Source: JAXMAR01 sp046350295 (GTDB lineage Bacteria > Planctomycetota > Planctomycetia > Gemmatales > Gemmataceae). Taken from it: DNA of 64,000 nt. Below the pieces are notes generated by a model that saw only the letters and a program-made list of their open reading frames with translations, ran no database searches and was not told the origin of the DNA. Where the stretch lies: contig JAXMAR010000038.1 in NCBI GenBank assembly GCA_046350295.1, positions 16,160-80,159 on the forward strand, in the 5' to 3' direction. The position numbers and the translations under genes were made by a program. Shown here piece by piece: positions 1 to 8,328 of the stretch. Each line of letters starts with the position of its first letter. The first letter of the stretch is position 1.

Positions 1-1
1 G

Positions 2-217
2 GCCGTGGGGGCACGGGTAGAACCATTGCCCGTGTACAGCCCGGACCTGTCGCCGATCGAGGAGATGTTCTCCAAGATCAAGGAAGGCTTGCGATCCATC
101 GCCGCCCGCTCGGTCGAAACGGTGATCGGCGCGATGGGTCTGGTCTTGAGCAAAGTCACTCAACATGACGTCTTCGGATGGTTCCAGGATCGTTGTGCAT
201 ATGCAATGCGTTCGTGA
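2..217 (+). CDS. IS630-family transposase, C-terminal end (5' part outside window)
   Basis: The reading frame is open from the window edge to a TGA at 215-217, giving about 71 residues. It carries the typical IS630/Tc1-mariner C-terminal signature: YSPDLSPIEEMFSKIKEGLR, in which the glutamate after the proline is the last acidic residue of the DDE catalytic triad. This is followed by the usual helical tail. The protein would catalyse cut-and-paste transposition into TA targets. Only the C-terminus is visible, so I cannot say whether the element is intact. Its last 62 bases overlap, antisense, the 3' end of the DUF4139 gene, which suggests the element landed in that gene's tail. The inverted terminal repeat should lie just downstream of 217 but I could not identify it without the other end. 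Confidence 0.85.
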   Translation, partial: AVGARVEPLPVYSPDLSPIEEMFSKIKEGLRSIAARSVETVIGAMGLVLSKVTQHDVFGWFQDRCAYAMRS

Positions 218-2357
218 ACCGCTCTAGGTAGGTGAGCGAGTCCCGCTTCCGGTAGGTCTGTTTCAACACGCCTTTGACGGCCTTCACCTCGATGAGCTCC
301 TCGGCGCCGACCTGGTGTGTCTGCTTGATGGTGATACCGAGCGCGACCGCCTGTGGCGCGGGCCCGCTGCGATCGATGGCGACATCTTCGAGCGACGGCT
401 TCTCTTCGCGAACCTCGAAAGTCACCGTCTTGCCGCGTGGAAGGGCCACGGTGAAGCGATAGAAGTCGCGCGTCTTTTCGAGGGGACTGGGGTCGACGAG
501 CTTCCAGTCGGCGCTGACGGGATGCTCGAGGACAAGGGTGCGCTCGTGGTCGCTGTTGTTCTTGATGGTGTAGACGGTCGAGGAGCGGAGGATGTAGCGC
601 GAGGCGAGCTTGGTGGCGCCGAGTTGGAGACGCATGCTCGGGCCGGGCGTCAGGGTCCGTGCGCTCTTGACCTCGACGGCGGCGTCGAGGGCATAGCTGA
701 GGAGACGCTCCTCGTCGGGTTGGACATCGAGGATGCGGGTGTCGCCGGCATAGGACGATTGATCGAAGACGGTGATCGGGCCTTGGGTCAGGGGTTGACC
801 GGCCGTGTTCTTCAAGCGCAGCCCGAGGAGCGGATGCCGGGCGTGCGCCTTGGCATTGTAGATGCTGACCTTGGCGCCCTCGATGGTGTGGTCGAGGATC
901 GGCAACATGGCGGACTTCTGGCGGGCGAGCGTGATCTTCTGGTCGACGACGTACTGGTGGAAGTCGCCGGCGCTCTCGCCGGTGGCGACCGATTCGATGC
1001 CCTCGCGGAAGTTGAGCCCGGCGATGGCGGGGCCTTTCTTGCGGCTCTTCTCGATCTCCGCGGCGGTGTCGGCGCGGCGTCTCTTGAGGGCGTCGTAGGT
1101 GAGCTTGTTGTAGGCCATGCCGGCCTGCATCTGGACGCGGAGCATCTCCATCTGCTGATAGCGGTTAAGGCCGGTGAAAAGGCCACCGATGTTGCTCCCG
1201 CCCATGTTGAAGCCGCCCCCCATGTTGTAGCCACCGAGATTCAAGCCACCGAGATTGAAGCCGCCGCCGATATTGAAACCTCCCCCAATGTTGAAGCCGC
1301 CGCCGATATTGAAGCCGCCGCCTCCCGGAGCGGGCGCGGGCGGCGCTTCACCCGGCTTGGTTTCGAGCGCCGCCCCGTACACGGGGGGACGGAGCGAGGC
1401 GAACAACTCGGGCTCGACAAGCGGCCGTGGCATGTAGAGCGGCTCGTAGAGATTCATCTGATAGGAGATGGGCCGACCGGAGACGAGGACAAGCCGCACG
1501 TCCTTCCAATCTTCGTCGCTGGGGTTTTCGATGTGGGCCCAGCCCTGGAGGACGATCTTGCCGCCCGGGTCGATGCGCAGGCGGTAGCTCGTCTTCCAGA
1601 TGGGCCGCTCGACGACGTAGCCGACGCGAACGGGGCGTTTGCCGGCGCCGTCGAAGTTGAGCGTCACCGTTTTCTTCTGGACATCGTGTGAGCGAGCCAG
1701 CACCTGGAGGGCACGCTGGAACTCGTTCTCGAGGACGGGATTGACGAAGTGGACCGAAACGACCTCGCTCAGGTCGACGCTTTGCAGGCCCGTGTTCGTG
1801 GCGAGGTTGAGGAGTTCCCGTTCCTCGAGCGTGGCCCAGGCGCCGGTTGACTTGTTTCGCACTTCCATGCCGACGATCGTTCCGGTCAGCTTGGTGAGCG
1901 CGTCTTTCTTGGTCTTGTCGAGGCGTCCGACCTCGATCTTCTCGCCGCGGGCCTGGTTGAGGATCTCGCCAAACGTGGGGTTTGTGGAGAGGTCGAGGGA
2001 GAAACTGCGGAGCATCTTCGCGATCGGCTCGTGGCTGTCGTAGCTGACCGCCCCGATCTTCCCTTTGCCGATGTCCTGGAGGACGAGGCTCTTGAGCAGG
2101 TCGTTGATCTCGCTGGCGGGGAAGGAGAGGTCAATGCGGGCGGCGCCGTCGACGTCGCCTTCGCGCTGGAAGTAGCCGACGCCGCTGTTGAAGAGGACGA
2201 CTTGCTTGATGGGGAGCGGGCCGGCGGACTCGTCCTTGGCGGGGCGGGCTTCGTCGCGGGCCTGGCCGCGGGCGATGTGCCAGGAGAAGTAACCGAGTCC
2301 GAGCCCGGTGGCGACGCACAAGGTCAACAACAGACGGGGGGACGCGCGCAGCTTCAT
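156..2357 (-). CDS. Secreted or membrane-anchored DUF4139 domain protein with GGGFNIGG repeats
   Basis: The start is set at the ATG at 2357-2355, with a GGAGG ribosome site just upstream and a hydrophobic segment at residues 8-28 (signal peptide or anchor). An alternative upstream start would add 76 poorly hydrophobic residues and no ribosome site. The N-terminal third contains a conserved block beginning VVLFNSGVGYFQREG. The middle holds the DUF4139 core, with WKTSYRLRID and a stretch about GWAHIENPSDEDWKDV. Residues about 344-391 are a low-complexity run of GGGFNIGG-type repeats. The family is related to MuiA-like proteins; no enzymatic role is established. The last 20 or so residues are encoded antisense to the transposase end, so the natural C-terminus may have been replaced by insertion. 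It is divergent from the export lipoprotein gene, with a long GC-rich spacer between them. Confidence 0.8.
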   Translation of the reverse strand: MKLRASPRLLLTLCVATGLGLGYFSWHIARGQARDEARPAKDESAGPLPIKQVVLFNSGVGYFQREGDVDGAARIDLSFPASEINDLLKSLVLQDIGKGKIGAVSYDSHEPIAKMLRSFSLDLSTNPTFGEILNQARGEKIEVGRLDKTKKDALTKLTGTIVGMEVRNKSTGAWATLEERELLNLATNTGLQSVDLSEVVSVHFVNPVLENEFQRALQVLARSHDVQKKTVTLNFDGAGKRPVRVGYVVERPIWKTSYRLRIDPGGKIVLQGWAHIENPSDEDWKDVRLVLVSGRPISYQMNLYEPLYMPRPLVEPELFASLRPPVYGAALETKPGEAPPAPAPGGGGFNIGGGFNIGGGFNIGGGFNLGGLNLGGYNMGGGFNMGGSNIGGLFTGLNRYQQMEMLRVQMQAGMAYNKLTYDALKRRRADTAAEIEKSRKKGPAIAGLNFREGIESVATGESAGDFHQYVVDQKITLARQKSAMLPILDHTIEGAKVSIYNAKAHARHPLLGLRLKNTAGQPLTQGPITVFDQSSYAGDTRILDVQPDEERLLSYALDAAVEVKSARTLTPGPSMRLQLGATKLASRYILRSSTVYTIKNNSDHERTLVLEHPVSADWKLVDPSPLEKTRDFYRFTVALPRGKTVTFEVREEKPSLEDVAIDRSGPAPQAVALGITIKQTHQVGAEELIEVKAVKGVLKQTYRKRDSLTYLERFTNALHMHNDPGTIRRRHVE

Positions 2358-3064
2358 GGAACCTCCGGAGAGAAAAGGAAAGCGTCGGCCGGCGCGATGC
2401 GCCGGCGCCGAGATGGTCCGTGCGACTCTTCCTGCTCCGCAGACAGGGGATCGTAGAAGAACGTTCAGCGCGCGGAAACTTGCGCGGGAAATCGCCGTCG
2501 CGCTCGCCGGCGCAGAGTCTGTTTCCAAACGGGCGTGCGACGGATTGACTTTTGGGGTTCTGGAATCGTGTCCCCGTTTTGACACAGCCCCCTACCCGTT
2601 CTGCGCCGTTCCCCCAGGTTGTCGTTCAAAAAAAAAAATGGTCACTAGGCCAAATTGCTCTTGCGTGGATTTTGCTTTTCGGTATTACCCGCGGCCTCAT
2701 CGTTCCAGGTTCTGGCGGACGCTTCCGGGGACGTCGTGCGCAACGCGTGCAAGCGCGTCGCGCGGACGGGAAGCGGCCGTTTCGGGCGAGCTTCGGGGGA
2801 ATCGAAGTTCGCCGGAAGGGCGATGGGCTCCATTTCGCATTTTGGGGGAAAACCGGAAGTCGACCGCGGACGGAGAGAAGGGTGCGCCCGCGGGGCGCGC
2901 CCGTCCGATGCCAGGATTGGCGGCGCCCTCGGCTCTTGCCGCTTCGTCGCGCTTCGCGGCGCTGCGCGGGCTGATTGTCCGCGGCGCCGGCGAGGAACCA
3001 GGACCGCGCGCCGGGCGCCTTGTGGCCCGGGCCGGATGAGACATTCGACAAAGGAGTGGAACCA
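2358..3064. other. Divergent intergenic region with no convincing gene
   Basis: This 707-base spacer separates two divergent genes and should carry both promoters. Reading frames here lack ribosome sites and recognisable protein content. Visible elements are a seven-base-pair hairpin at 2389-2405 (CCGGCGC, loop GAT, GCGCCGG) in the leader of the minus-strand gene, an A11 run at 2628-2638, and an AAGGAG site at 3051-3056 serving the plus-strand gene. I could not fix a promoter with confidence. Confidence 0.5.
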
Positions 3065-4372
3065 ATGAGGACGAGCCGACGCACGGGGGTCGCGGCCTTG
3101 CTTCTGGCGACACTGTCGCTGGGGCCGACGGGGTGCTTGAGTTCGAGCCGCTACCAAAGAGAGGATGGCCCCGGCTGCGCGGGCTGCGGCGCCGGGCCGA
3201 TGACGTCGGCCGGCGCCAGGATCGGCGGCCCGCCGGCTTCCGGCGCCATGCCGGCGACTATCGCCGCGACACCGGCAGGCAAGCCGCTCAAACCGGGGGA
3301 CATCCAGCGCACCGGCTTCCTCGAGGAGACGGGCCCTGAGATGATGGTCCGCGACAAAGAGCGCGGCCCCTATGTCGGCGGGCCGGCGCATCCGGTGGAG
3401 GGCGTCGCGCCGCCGCAACCCGGCTGCCCGACCGAGTTGGCGAAGGTGTCGCACCCGCCCTACACCGTGGCGCCGCCGGACATTCTCGTCATCGACGCCG
3501 TCCGCATGATCCCGCGCCCTCCGTATCGCATCGAGCCGCTCGAGGTCGTTCTCGTCAACGTGACCGACACGCTGCCCGGCCAGCCGATCAGCGGCGCCTT
3601 CGTCGTATCGCCCGAAGGGGCCGTCAACCTCGGCTACACGTACGGCTCGGTGCCGGTCGTCGGGCTGACCCTCGATCAGGCGCAGAACGCGATCAAGAGC
3701 CACCTGGGCAGCGTCCTCAAGGCGCCGCAGGTGACGATCGCTCTGGCGCAGTTCCGCGGCATGCAGCAGGTGCGCGGGCAGCACCTGGTGCGGCCGGACG
3801 GCACCATCAGCCTCGGGACGTACGGGGCGGTCTATGTCGCAGGCATGACGCTGGGGCAAGTGAAGTGCGTCGTCGAAAAGCACCTGTCGGAGTACATGCT
3901 CAATCCGCAGGTGTCTGTCGATGTCTTCGCGTACAACAGCAAGTTCTACTACGTCATCCTCGACGGCGCCGGACTGGGGCAGCAGGTGGTCCGCATCCCG
4001 TCGACGGGCAACGAGACCGTGCTCGACGCCATCGCGACGATCCAGGGTCTGGCGCCTGTCTCGTCGAAGAAGCGCATCTGGCTGGCCCGCCCGTCGCCCG
4101 TACACATGGGCTGCAACCAGATCCTGCCTATCGATTGGAACGCGATCACGCAGGGCGGCTCGACGGGGACGAACTACCAGCTCTTCCCGGGCGACCGCAT
4201 CTATGTCTCCGGCGATCCGCTCATCTGCTTCGACAACAACCTCGCCAAGTGGCTTGCTCCGGTGGAACGCGTCCTCGGCGTGACGCTCCTCGGCGCCAGC
4301 ACCTGGCAAACGATACGCAACACCCACAACAACGGCTTCAACAACGGCAACGGCGTCGTTGTCGTTCCTTAA
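3065..4372 (+). CDS. Polysaccharide biosynthesis/export lipoprotein (Wza-like)
   Basis: The start is the ATG at 3065, preceded by AAGGAG. The N-terminus is a lipoprotein signal: Arg residues, a hydrophobic stretch and a Cys at about residue 22 in a PTGC context. About 110 variable residues follow. A poly-export domain then begins with PYTVAPPDILVIDA, and there are two consecutive segments with the VSPEGAVNLG / VRPDGTISLG pattern, each followed by a GLTLDQA- or GMTLGQV-type helix. The C-terminal part resembles a soluble ligand-binding beta-grasp (SLBB-like) region ending in LFPGDRIYVSG. Such proteins form the outer-membrane channel for capsule or exopolysaccharide. The ATPase genes downstream fit an export role. 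A strong terminator follows at 4380. Confidence 0.88.
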   Translation: MRTSRRTGVAALLLATLSLGPTGCLSSSRYQREDGPGCAGCGAGPMTSAGARIGGPPASGAMPATIAATPAGKPLKPGDIQRTGFLEETGPEMMVRDKERGPYVGGPAHPVEGVAPPQPGCPTELAKVSHPPYTVAPPDILVIDAVRMIPRPPYRIEPLEVVLVNVTDTLPGQPISGAFVVSPEGAVNLGYTYGSVPVVGLTLDQAQNAIKSHLGSVLKAPQVTIALAQFRGMQQVRGQHLVRPDGTISLGTYGAVYVAGMTLGQVKCVVEKHLSEYMLNPQVSVDVFAYNSKFYYVILDGAGLGQQVVRIPSTGNETVLDAIATIQGLAPVSSKKRIWLARPSPVHMGCNQILPIDWNAITQGGSTGTNYQLFPGDRIYVSGDPLICFDNNLAKWLAPVERVLGVTLLGASTWQTIRNTHNNGFNNGNGVVVVP

Positions 4373-4379
4373 CCACGGC

Positions 4380-4411
4380 GCCGGCGAGCGTTCCGCCGAA
4401 CGCTCGCCGGC
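4380..4411 (+). terminator. Strong hairpin after the Wza-like gene
   Basis: A perfect 14-bp inverted repeat (GCCGGCGAGCGTTC at 4380-4393, its complement at 4398-4411) with a four-base loop lies eight bases after the stop codon. There is no long T run, only a short T-containing tail. Confidence 0.7.
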
Positions 4412-4599
4412 TGCTTGTCTCTCGGCGCCCGGTAGGTGGCTTCCTGGACGCCGCCTGTCGACGGGTGTACATCCGCAGCCTGCCGCTCATCAGGCGCAGG
4501 GTCCGATCCTGCCGAAAAAATCGAATTTGACAATTCTGCGGGCGCTTCCATGCTTGTGCGGACGCCCATTCGCAACCGATATAAGAGTGGAGGATGCAA

Positions 4600-5001
4600 A
4601 TGAAACGCTGGCTGATGGTCCTGACCGCCGCCGCGGCGCTCGCGCCGGCGGCGCAGGCGCAAACCGTGGGCTCGTATCCCTGGCGCAATCCGTCGACGCC
4701 GACGGTGAGCCCGTATCTCAACCTCAATCGCGGCGGCTCCGCGGGGATCAACTACTTCAGTCTGGTCCGGCCGCAGCTCGACACGCAGAAGAACTTCGCC
4801 CAGCTCAACCAGGAGTTGATGCAAATGCAGTTGCAGTCGGGCGCCATGGCCACCACCGGCTCGAGCACCGGCTTCGCGACCGGCATGGGCCCGTCCTCGG
4901 GCTTCACCGGACAAGAGAGCAGTCCCGCGGTCTTCAACAGCCTGGGGCATTATTTTCCGATGATGCCGCAGGGGGGCGTCGGTTCTATCGGTCGGCGCTA
5001 A
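4600..5001 (+). CDS. Small secreted protein of unknown function
   Basis: This encodes 133 residues. The ATG at 4600 is preferred over the ATG at 4594 because GTGGAGG ends at 4593, giving normal spacing only for 4600. A clear signal peptide ends in an AQAQT cleavage region near residue 21. The mature part is rich in Ser, Gly, Gln and Met, with a short amphipathic stretch (LNQELMQMQLQSGAM) and no known catalytic motif. It sits between a Wza-like gene and an envelope ATPase cluster on the same strand. An envelope-structural role is possible but only inferred from context. Confidence 0.7.
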   Translation: MKRWLMVLTAAAALAPAAQAQTVGSYPWRNPSTPTVSPYLNLNRGGSAGINYFSLVRPQLDTQKNFAQLNQELMQMQLQSGAMATTGSSTGFATGMGPSSGFTGQESSPAVFNSLGHYFPMMPQGGVGSIGRR

Positions 5002-5110
5002 CCTTCTGCGCGTCGGCGTGAGGCGTTCTCCACCGGACGGCCATCGCCTCACGCCGCCGGGCTGCGCGATGGCGCCGCACTGGAAAAAACGAAACCAAGG
5101 AGGGTATCGC

Positions 5111-5530
5111 ATGATGCGCTGGACGATGGCACGAGGCCTGGCCAGGGTCGGCCTGGCTCTCGGCGCCCTGTTTTTCCTGGCCGGCCCCAGCGTCGCGCAG
5201 CAACCCTGCGCTACCGGCTGCGCCCCTGGCGCCGCCACCGGTTGAGGCCACTGTCAAAAGTTTCACTGTCCACATACGTCCCACTGTCTCGAAGGGGCGC
5301 CACGCATCTGCTTCAAGTGCGGCTGCCCCAAGCCGATCTGCTGTCCCTGTGATCAGCCGAACTTCGGCTACTACCAAACCTGCTGGACGCCCTGGCCCTA
5401 TCCGCCGGACTGGTCCCACTGTCCCGTCCAGCCGCCGGCCTCGGCCGTCATGATCAGCCCCTATCCGCCCGGCGTCACCGCAGCCCCCGAGGAGATCTCC
5501 CCGGAGCCGCGGCGCGTGCGGAAGTACTAA
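5111..5530 (+). pseudogene. Cys-rich secreted protein with in-frame TGA (nonsense, readthrough or recoding)
   Basis: The frame starts at the ATG at 5111 with AAGGAGG upstream and a good signal peptide ending SVAQQ. It meets TGA at 5243-5245 after 44 codons, then stays open for another 94 codons to a TAA at 5528-5530. The downstream part is plainly protein-like: spaced His-Cys pairs (GHCQKFHCPH, SHC), a CFKCGCPKPICCPC cluster and a Pro/Trp/Tyr-rich block (YYQTCWTPWPYPPDW). A terminator sits 18 bases after the TAA, which supports the long version as the real gene. The TGA lies inside a Gly/Cys-rich stretch, so it could replace Cys, Trp or Arg by one base. I see no convincing SECIS hairpin directly downstream. 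Most likely a nonsense mutation or base-call error; UGA decoding remains possible. Confidence 0.6.
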
Positions 5531-5547
5531 TCGCTGGAACGACACGG

Positions 5548-5581
5548 AACGACGCGTCCAAGGGGGCGCGTCGTTTCTTTT
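5548..5581 (+). terminator. Rho-independent terminator after the Cys-rich gene
   Basis: The stem AACGACGCG (5548-5556) pairs with CGCGTCGTT (5567-5575) and is followed by TCTTTT. Its position right after the TAA at 5530 argues that transcription normally ends beyond the in-frame TGA. Confidence 0.8.
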
Positions 5582-5815
5582 GAAAAAAAGGTCGGAAGCC
5601 CGTCTCACCTTTGTGCCGACGACCGACCTGCGAAACCTCTCCGCGCACACCCCAACTCAACGCCAACGCAGCCGGCCAATTCCCAGCCAATGTTAAACTT
5701 TGCCGGCGCCCCGTGCCGATGGGAACGATGGGGAAGCCGTCTGTCCAACGCGGACGGCATGCAGGGGGACGGGAATTCGGAGCAGCCGGCCCAGTCGGCT
5801 CGTCCGGGGGAACGC

Positions 5816-6745
5816 ATGTACGAGCAACGCTTTCAACTGAAGCGTCGGCCCTTCCCAGCCACACCCGACGATTCCTTCTATTACCCTGCCACCGGGCATG
5901 AACAAGCCCTGCAAAGCCTCCTCCGCGCCATCCAGGAGGACGAGGGACTGATCCTGCTCACCGGCGGTCCCGGCCTCGGCAAAACGCTCCTGGCCCACTG
6001 CCTCATCGAACGCCTCGGCCGTGACACGCCGACCGCCTTCCTCACCCATAGCCAGTTCCGCGACGCCTCCGCGCTCCTGCAAACCGTCCTCTTTGACCTC
6101 GGCCTTGACTACGAGGACGCGAGCGAACAGGTCCTGCGGCTTCGTCTGACCGACCATCTCCTCAAAAACAGCGCCGCCGGCAAACGCTTCGTCCTGCTCA
6201 TCGATGAAGCCCATCACCTGACGGCCGAATTGATCGAGGAGCTGCGCCTGCTGGGCAACCTGGAAGCGGGCGGCAAGAAGGCGTTTCAGGCGCTCTTGCT
6301 GGCCCAGCCCGAGATACTCGAAACCCTGAAGCTTTCGCGCCTCGCAGCGGCACAGCAGCGCATCGCGACGCGCTGCGCTCTCGAGGCGCTCGGCGCCGAG
6401 GAAGCGTTCGACTATCTGCTGCACCATTTGCGGCTCGCCGGCGCCACGCCGGAAAAAGTACTCGACGAATCGGCCCTCGAAGTCCTGGCACGCGGCGCCC
6501 AGGGCGTGCCGCGCCTGCTCAACCGCGCGGCCCACCAAGCCCTCGTCCTGGCCGACGCGGCTGCGTTGACCAAGGTGGACGCCGAGGCCGCCCTGGAAGC
6601 GCTCGCGCTCCTCGGCCTGTCTCAAGACGAAGGCGAAGACGCCGCGGACGGAAACGAGACCGCCGAAACGCCAGCGTTCGAAGTCGGCATCAAAGGCGAG
6701 ACGCCGCCGTTTCGCCTGGCGCAAGAAACGCGCCGCACCGCATAG
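5816..6745 (+). CDS. ExeA/GspA-like AAA+ ATPase
   Basis: This is a 309-residue protein. The start is placed at the ATG at 5816 because the family begins with M-Y-x-x-x-F and upstream codons look non-coding. It opens with FQLKRRPFPATPDDSFYYP, the usual ExeA/XrtA-associated start. Walker A is GGPGLGKT at residues 50-57 and Walker B is FVLLIDEAHH at about 125-133. A conserved arginine-bearing segment follows (QRIATRCALEAL), then a GVPRLLNRAAHQAL helix typical of this AAA subfamily. These ATPases energise secretion or exopolysaccharide/exosortase-linked assembly. It is followed after 52 bases by the BY-kinase-like gene, so the two probably form an operon. Confidence 0.85.
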   Translation: MYEQRFQLKRRPFPATPDDSFYYPATGHEQALQSLLRAIQEDEGLILLTGGPGLGKTLLAHCLIERLGRDTPTAFLTHSQFRDASALLQTVLFDLGLDYEDASEQVLRLRLTDHLLKNSAAGKRFVLLIDEAHHLTAELIEELRLLGNLEAGGKKAFQALLLAQPEILETLKLSRLAAAQQRIATRCALEALGAEEAFDYLLHHLRLAGATPEKVLDESALEVLARGAQGVPRLLNRAAHQALVLADAAALTKVDAEAALEALALLGLSQDEGEDAADGNETAETPAFEVGIKGETPPFRLAQETRRTA

Positions 6746-6797
6746 ACGCTGATTGAAAGCTCACGGATTGACCCGACCGAAAAGGACACACCCAAGC

Positions 6798-7760
6798 ATG
6801 GGCAGAATGCTCCAGACCCTGAAGAACGGCGACCAGACGCGGACTGCCGCCCAGCCCGCGCAGGAAGTCGTCGTCGACTGGTCCATGCCGGAGCCCGCGG
6901 AAGTGCCGTTCATCGAGGTGGGCGGGCCGAGGAAGATGGACGCCTCGCCGCAGGTCCTCGCCGCCCCGCAACCGGCGCAGCCCCGGCTCCAGCCGCCGCA
7001 CGCGCCGACCGAAAAGGCGCTCGCTTCTACGGCGCCGGTCGCAGCCGCGCGTGCCGTCGAGGTCACGCCCGCCCGTCCCATGAGCGTCGCCTTCGAGGCC
7101 TGGCCGACGCCCCGCAAGCTTGGCCGAACCGTCGCCGGAGAGGTTATCGCCTATCACCAGCCCGACCACCCGATCAGCCGCCAATACGCCCTGCTGCTCG
7201 AGCAGATGACGCAGACCTTGCGCGACGGCCGCGGCGTCCTTCTCCTCGCCGGCATCCGCAGTCTGGTCGGCACGACGACGGTCCTGCTCAACCTCGCCGT
7301 CGCCTGCGCACGCCAGAAGCAGCAGCGCGTCGTCGTCTGGGAGGCGGCCCCCGCGAAGACGGCCATGAGCGTCCGCCTCGGCGTCGAAGCGGGCGCCGGC
7401 GTCGCCGAAGTGCTGTGCGGGGCGGCCGCGCTGGAGAAAGCGATCCTCGAAGGCCCGGCGCCCGGCCTGTTCCTGCTGCCGGCGCAGGGAGACGACCAGC
7501 GCGGCGTCGCCACGCTCTGCTCCCCCGAGGCGGCCCGCTGGCTCCTCTCCTGGCTGCGCGATCGGTTCGACCTCGTCCTCATCGATGGGCCGAACCTCGA
7601 CAATAGCCTCGCCCTCGGCGTACTCGCCCCGCTGGCCGACGAGCTTTACCTCGTCGCTCCCCAGACGGAGAAACACCTCCTCCACCCCGGACTCGCGCAA
7701 ACCATCGCCCGTCTCGGCGGCCGCCTGCGGGGACTTGTCCACACCCAATTCGAAGTCTGA
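6798..7760 (+). CDS. CpsD/CapB-like (BY-kinase fold) ATPase homologue, degenerate P-loop
   Basis: This is 320 residues from the ATG at 6798; an upstream TTG would add 15 residues with no better ribosome site. Residues 1-115 are a Pro/Ala-rich linker. The remainder has the deviant-Walker fold of bacterial tyrosine kinases and ParA-like ATPases. The P-loop equivalent reads GIRSLVGTTT (about 152-161), with Thr where the catalytic Lys should be. The A' motif is VVVWEAAPAKT instead of the usual LLIDADLRRP, while Walker B is intact (FDLVLIDGPN). No C-terminal tyrosine cluster is present. The protein probably does not phosphorylate tyrosine. It may be a structural or regulatory partner of the ExeA-like ATPase and export lipoprotein. 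Confidence 0.75.
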   Translation: MGRMLQTLKNGDQTRTAAQPAQEVVVDWSMPEPAEVPFIEVGGPRKMDASPQVLAAPQPAQPRLQPPHAPTEKALASTAPVAAARAVEVTPARPMSVAFEAWPTPRKLGRTVAGEVIAYHQPDHPISRQYALLLEQMTQTLRDGRGVLLLAGIRSLVGTTTVLLNLAVACARQKQQRVVVWEAAPAKTAMSVRLGVEAGAGVAEVLCGAAALEKAILEGPAPGLFLLPAQGDDQRGVATLCSPEAARWLLSWLRDRFDLVLIDGPNLDNSLALGVLAPLADELYLVAPQTEKHLLHPGLAQTIARLGGRLRGLVHTQFEV

Positions 7761-7833
7761 TCCCTTCGTGCGCCTGTGTGTGGCCAAGAGACGCAGGATC
7801 GTCGGGCAACGGCTGCATAGTGATCGGCGAGGG

Positions 7834-8328
7834 CTACAAGAATGCTTCCGCCGCGCCGAAAAGACCATTCAGCAATTGGAAAAAGCGCCGGCCGCCCGGA
7901 GTCGCCTCCAGTTCCTGCCAAACATCAAAAGTATGCTCGACAGGAGCCGCGACGGGGGCATCGCGTGGCCAGGGGTATTCCGGATTGGGCGCATCGCGTG
8001 CAATCGCAGGAGCCAAAGCTTCGACACGCTCGGCTAGGGATAGGCTGCTTTTGATCAGCTGCCGCCAACTCTCATTGTGCCCCTCGCGCCCCAGTCTTGC
8101 CTGCGCTTTCCGATTGGTTCCGAGGCTGCGAAGAAAGGGAACGAACGCGCGATGCGTGTGAGTACGGGGGCCATCCTTCCAGGCATGTGCCTTGCCGAGC
8201 AGTTCGGTTGCCATCTGCAGGTAGTGAAGCAGATGACAGGGGTGTATCCTCGTTTGTTTCCGCAGCAAGGCCAGGATGGCGAAGTCGTCGCGAGCTTGGA
8301 CGAGGAAAAGCCGCTGAAACTCCGTCAT
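7834..8328 (-). CDS. Helical protein of unknown function (possibly HEPN-like)
   Basis: This gives 164 residues from the ATG at 8328-8326, which overlaps the TGA of the gene before it in an ATGA arrangement, so translation is probably coupled. The N-terminal half reads as helices with a H-x-x-H-x-L-Q-M-A-T-E-L-L-G-K-A-like segment that recalls the paired helices of HEPN or nucleotidyltransferase-substrate proteins. I do not see the RxxxxH RNase motif of active HEPN toxins. It is the last of three tightly spaced minus-strand genes behind a DUF1501 gene. Function unknown. Confidence 0.6.
   Translation of the reverse strand: MTEFQRLFLVQARDDFAILALLRKQTRIHPCHLLHYLQMATELLGKAHAWKDGPRTHTHRAFVPFLRSLGTNRKAQARLGREGHNESWRQLIKSSLSLAERVEALAPAIARDAPNPEYPWPRDAPVAAPVEHTFDVWQELEATPGGRRFFQLLNGLFGAAEAFL

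Noticed and set aside
2645..4327. Long minus-strand open frame antisense to the export lipoprotein gene
   Set aside because: It is Arg/Ala-rich with no ribosome site or family signal, while the plus-strand frame has a signal peptide and family motifs.
5246..5300. Possible bacterial SECIS element directly after the in-frame TGA
   Set aside because: I could not build a convincing stem with an apical GU loop at the right distance; repeated CACTGTC there reflects the His-Cys codons.
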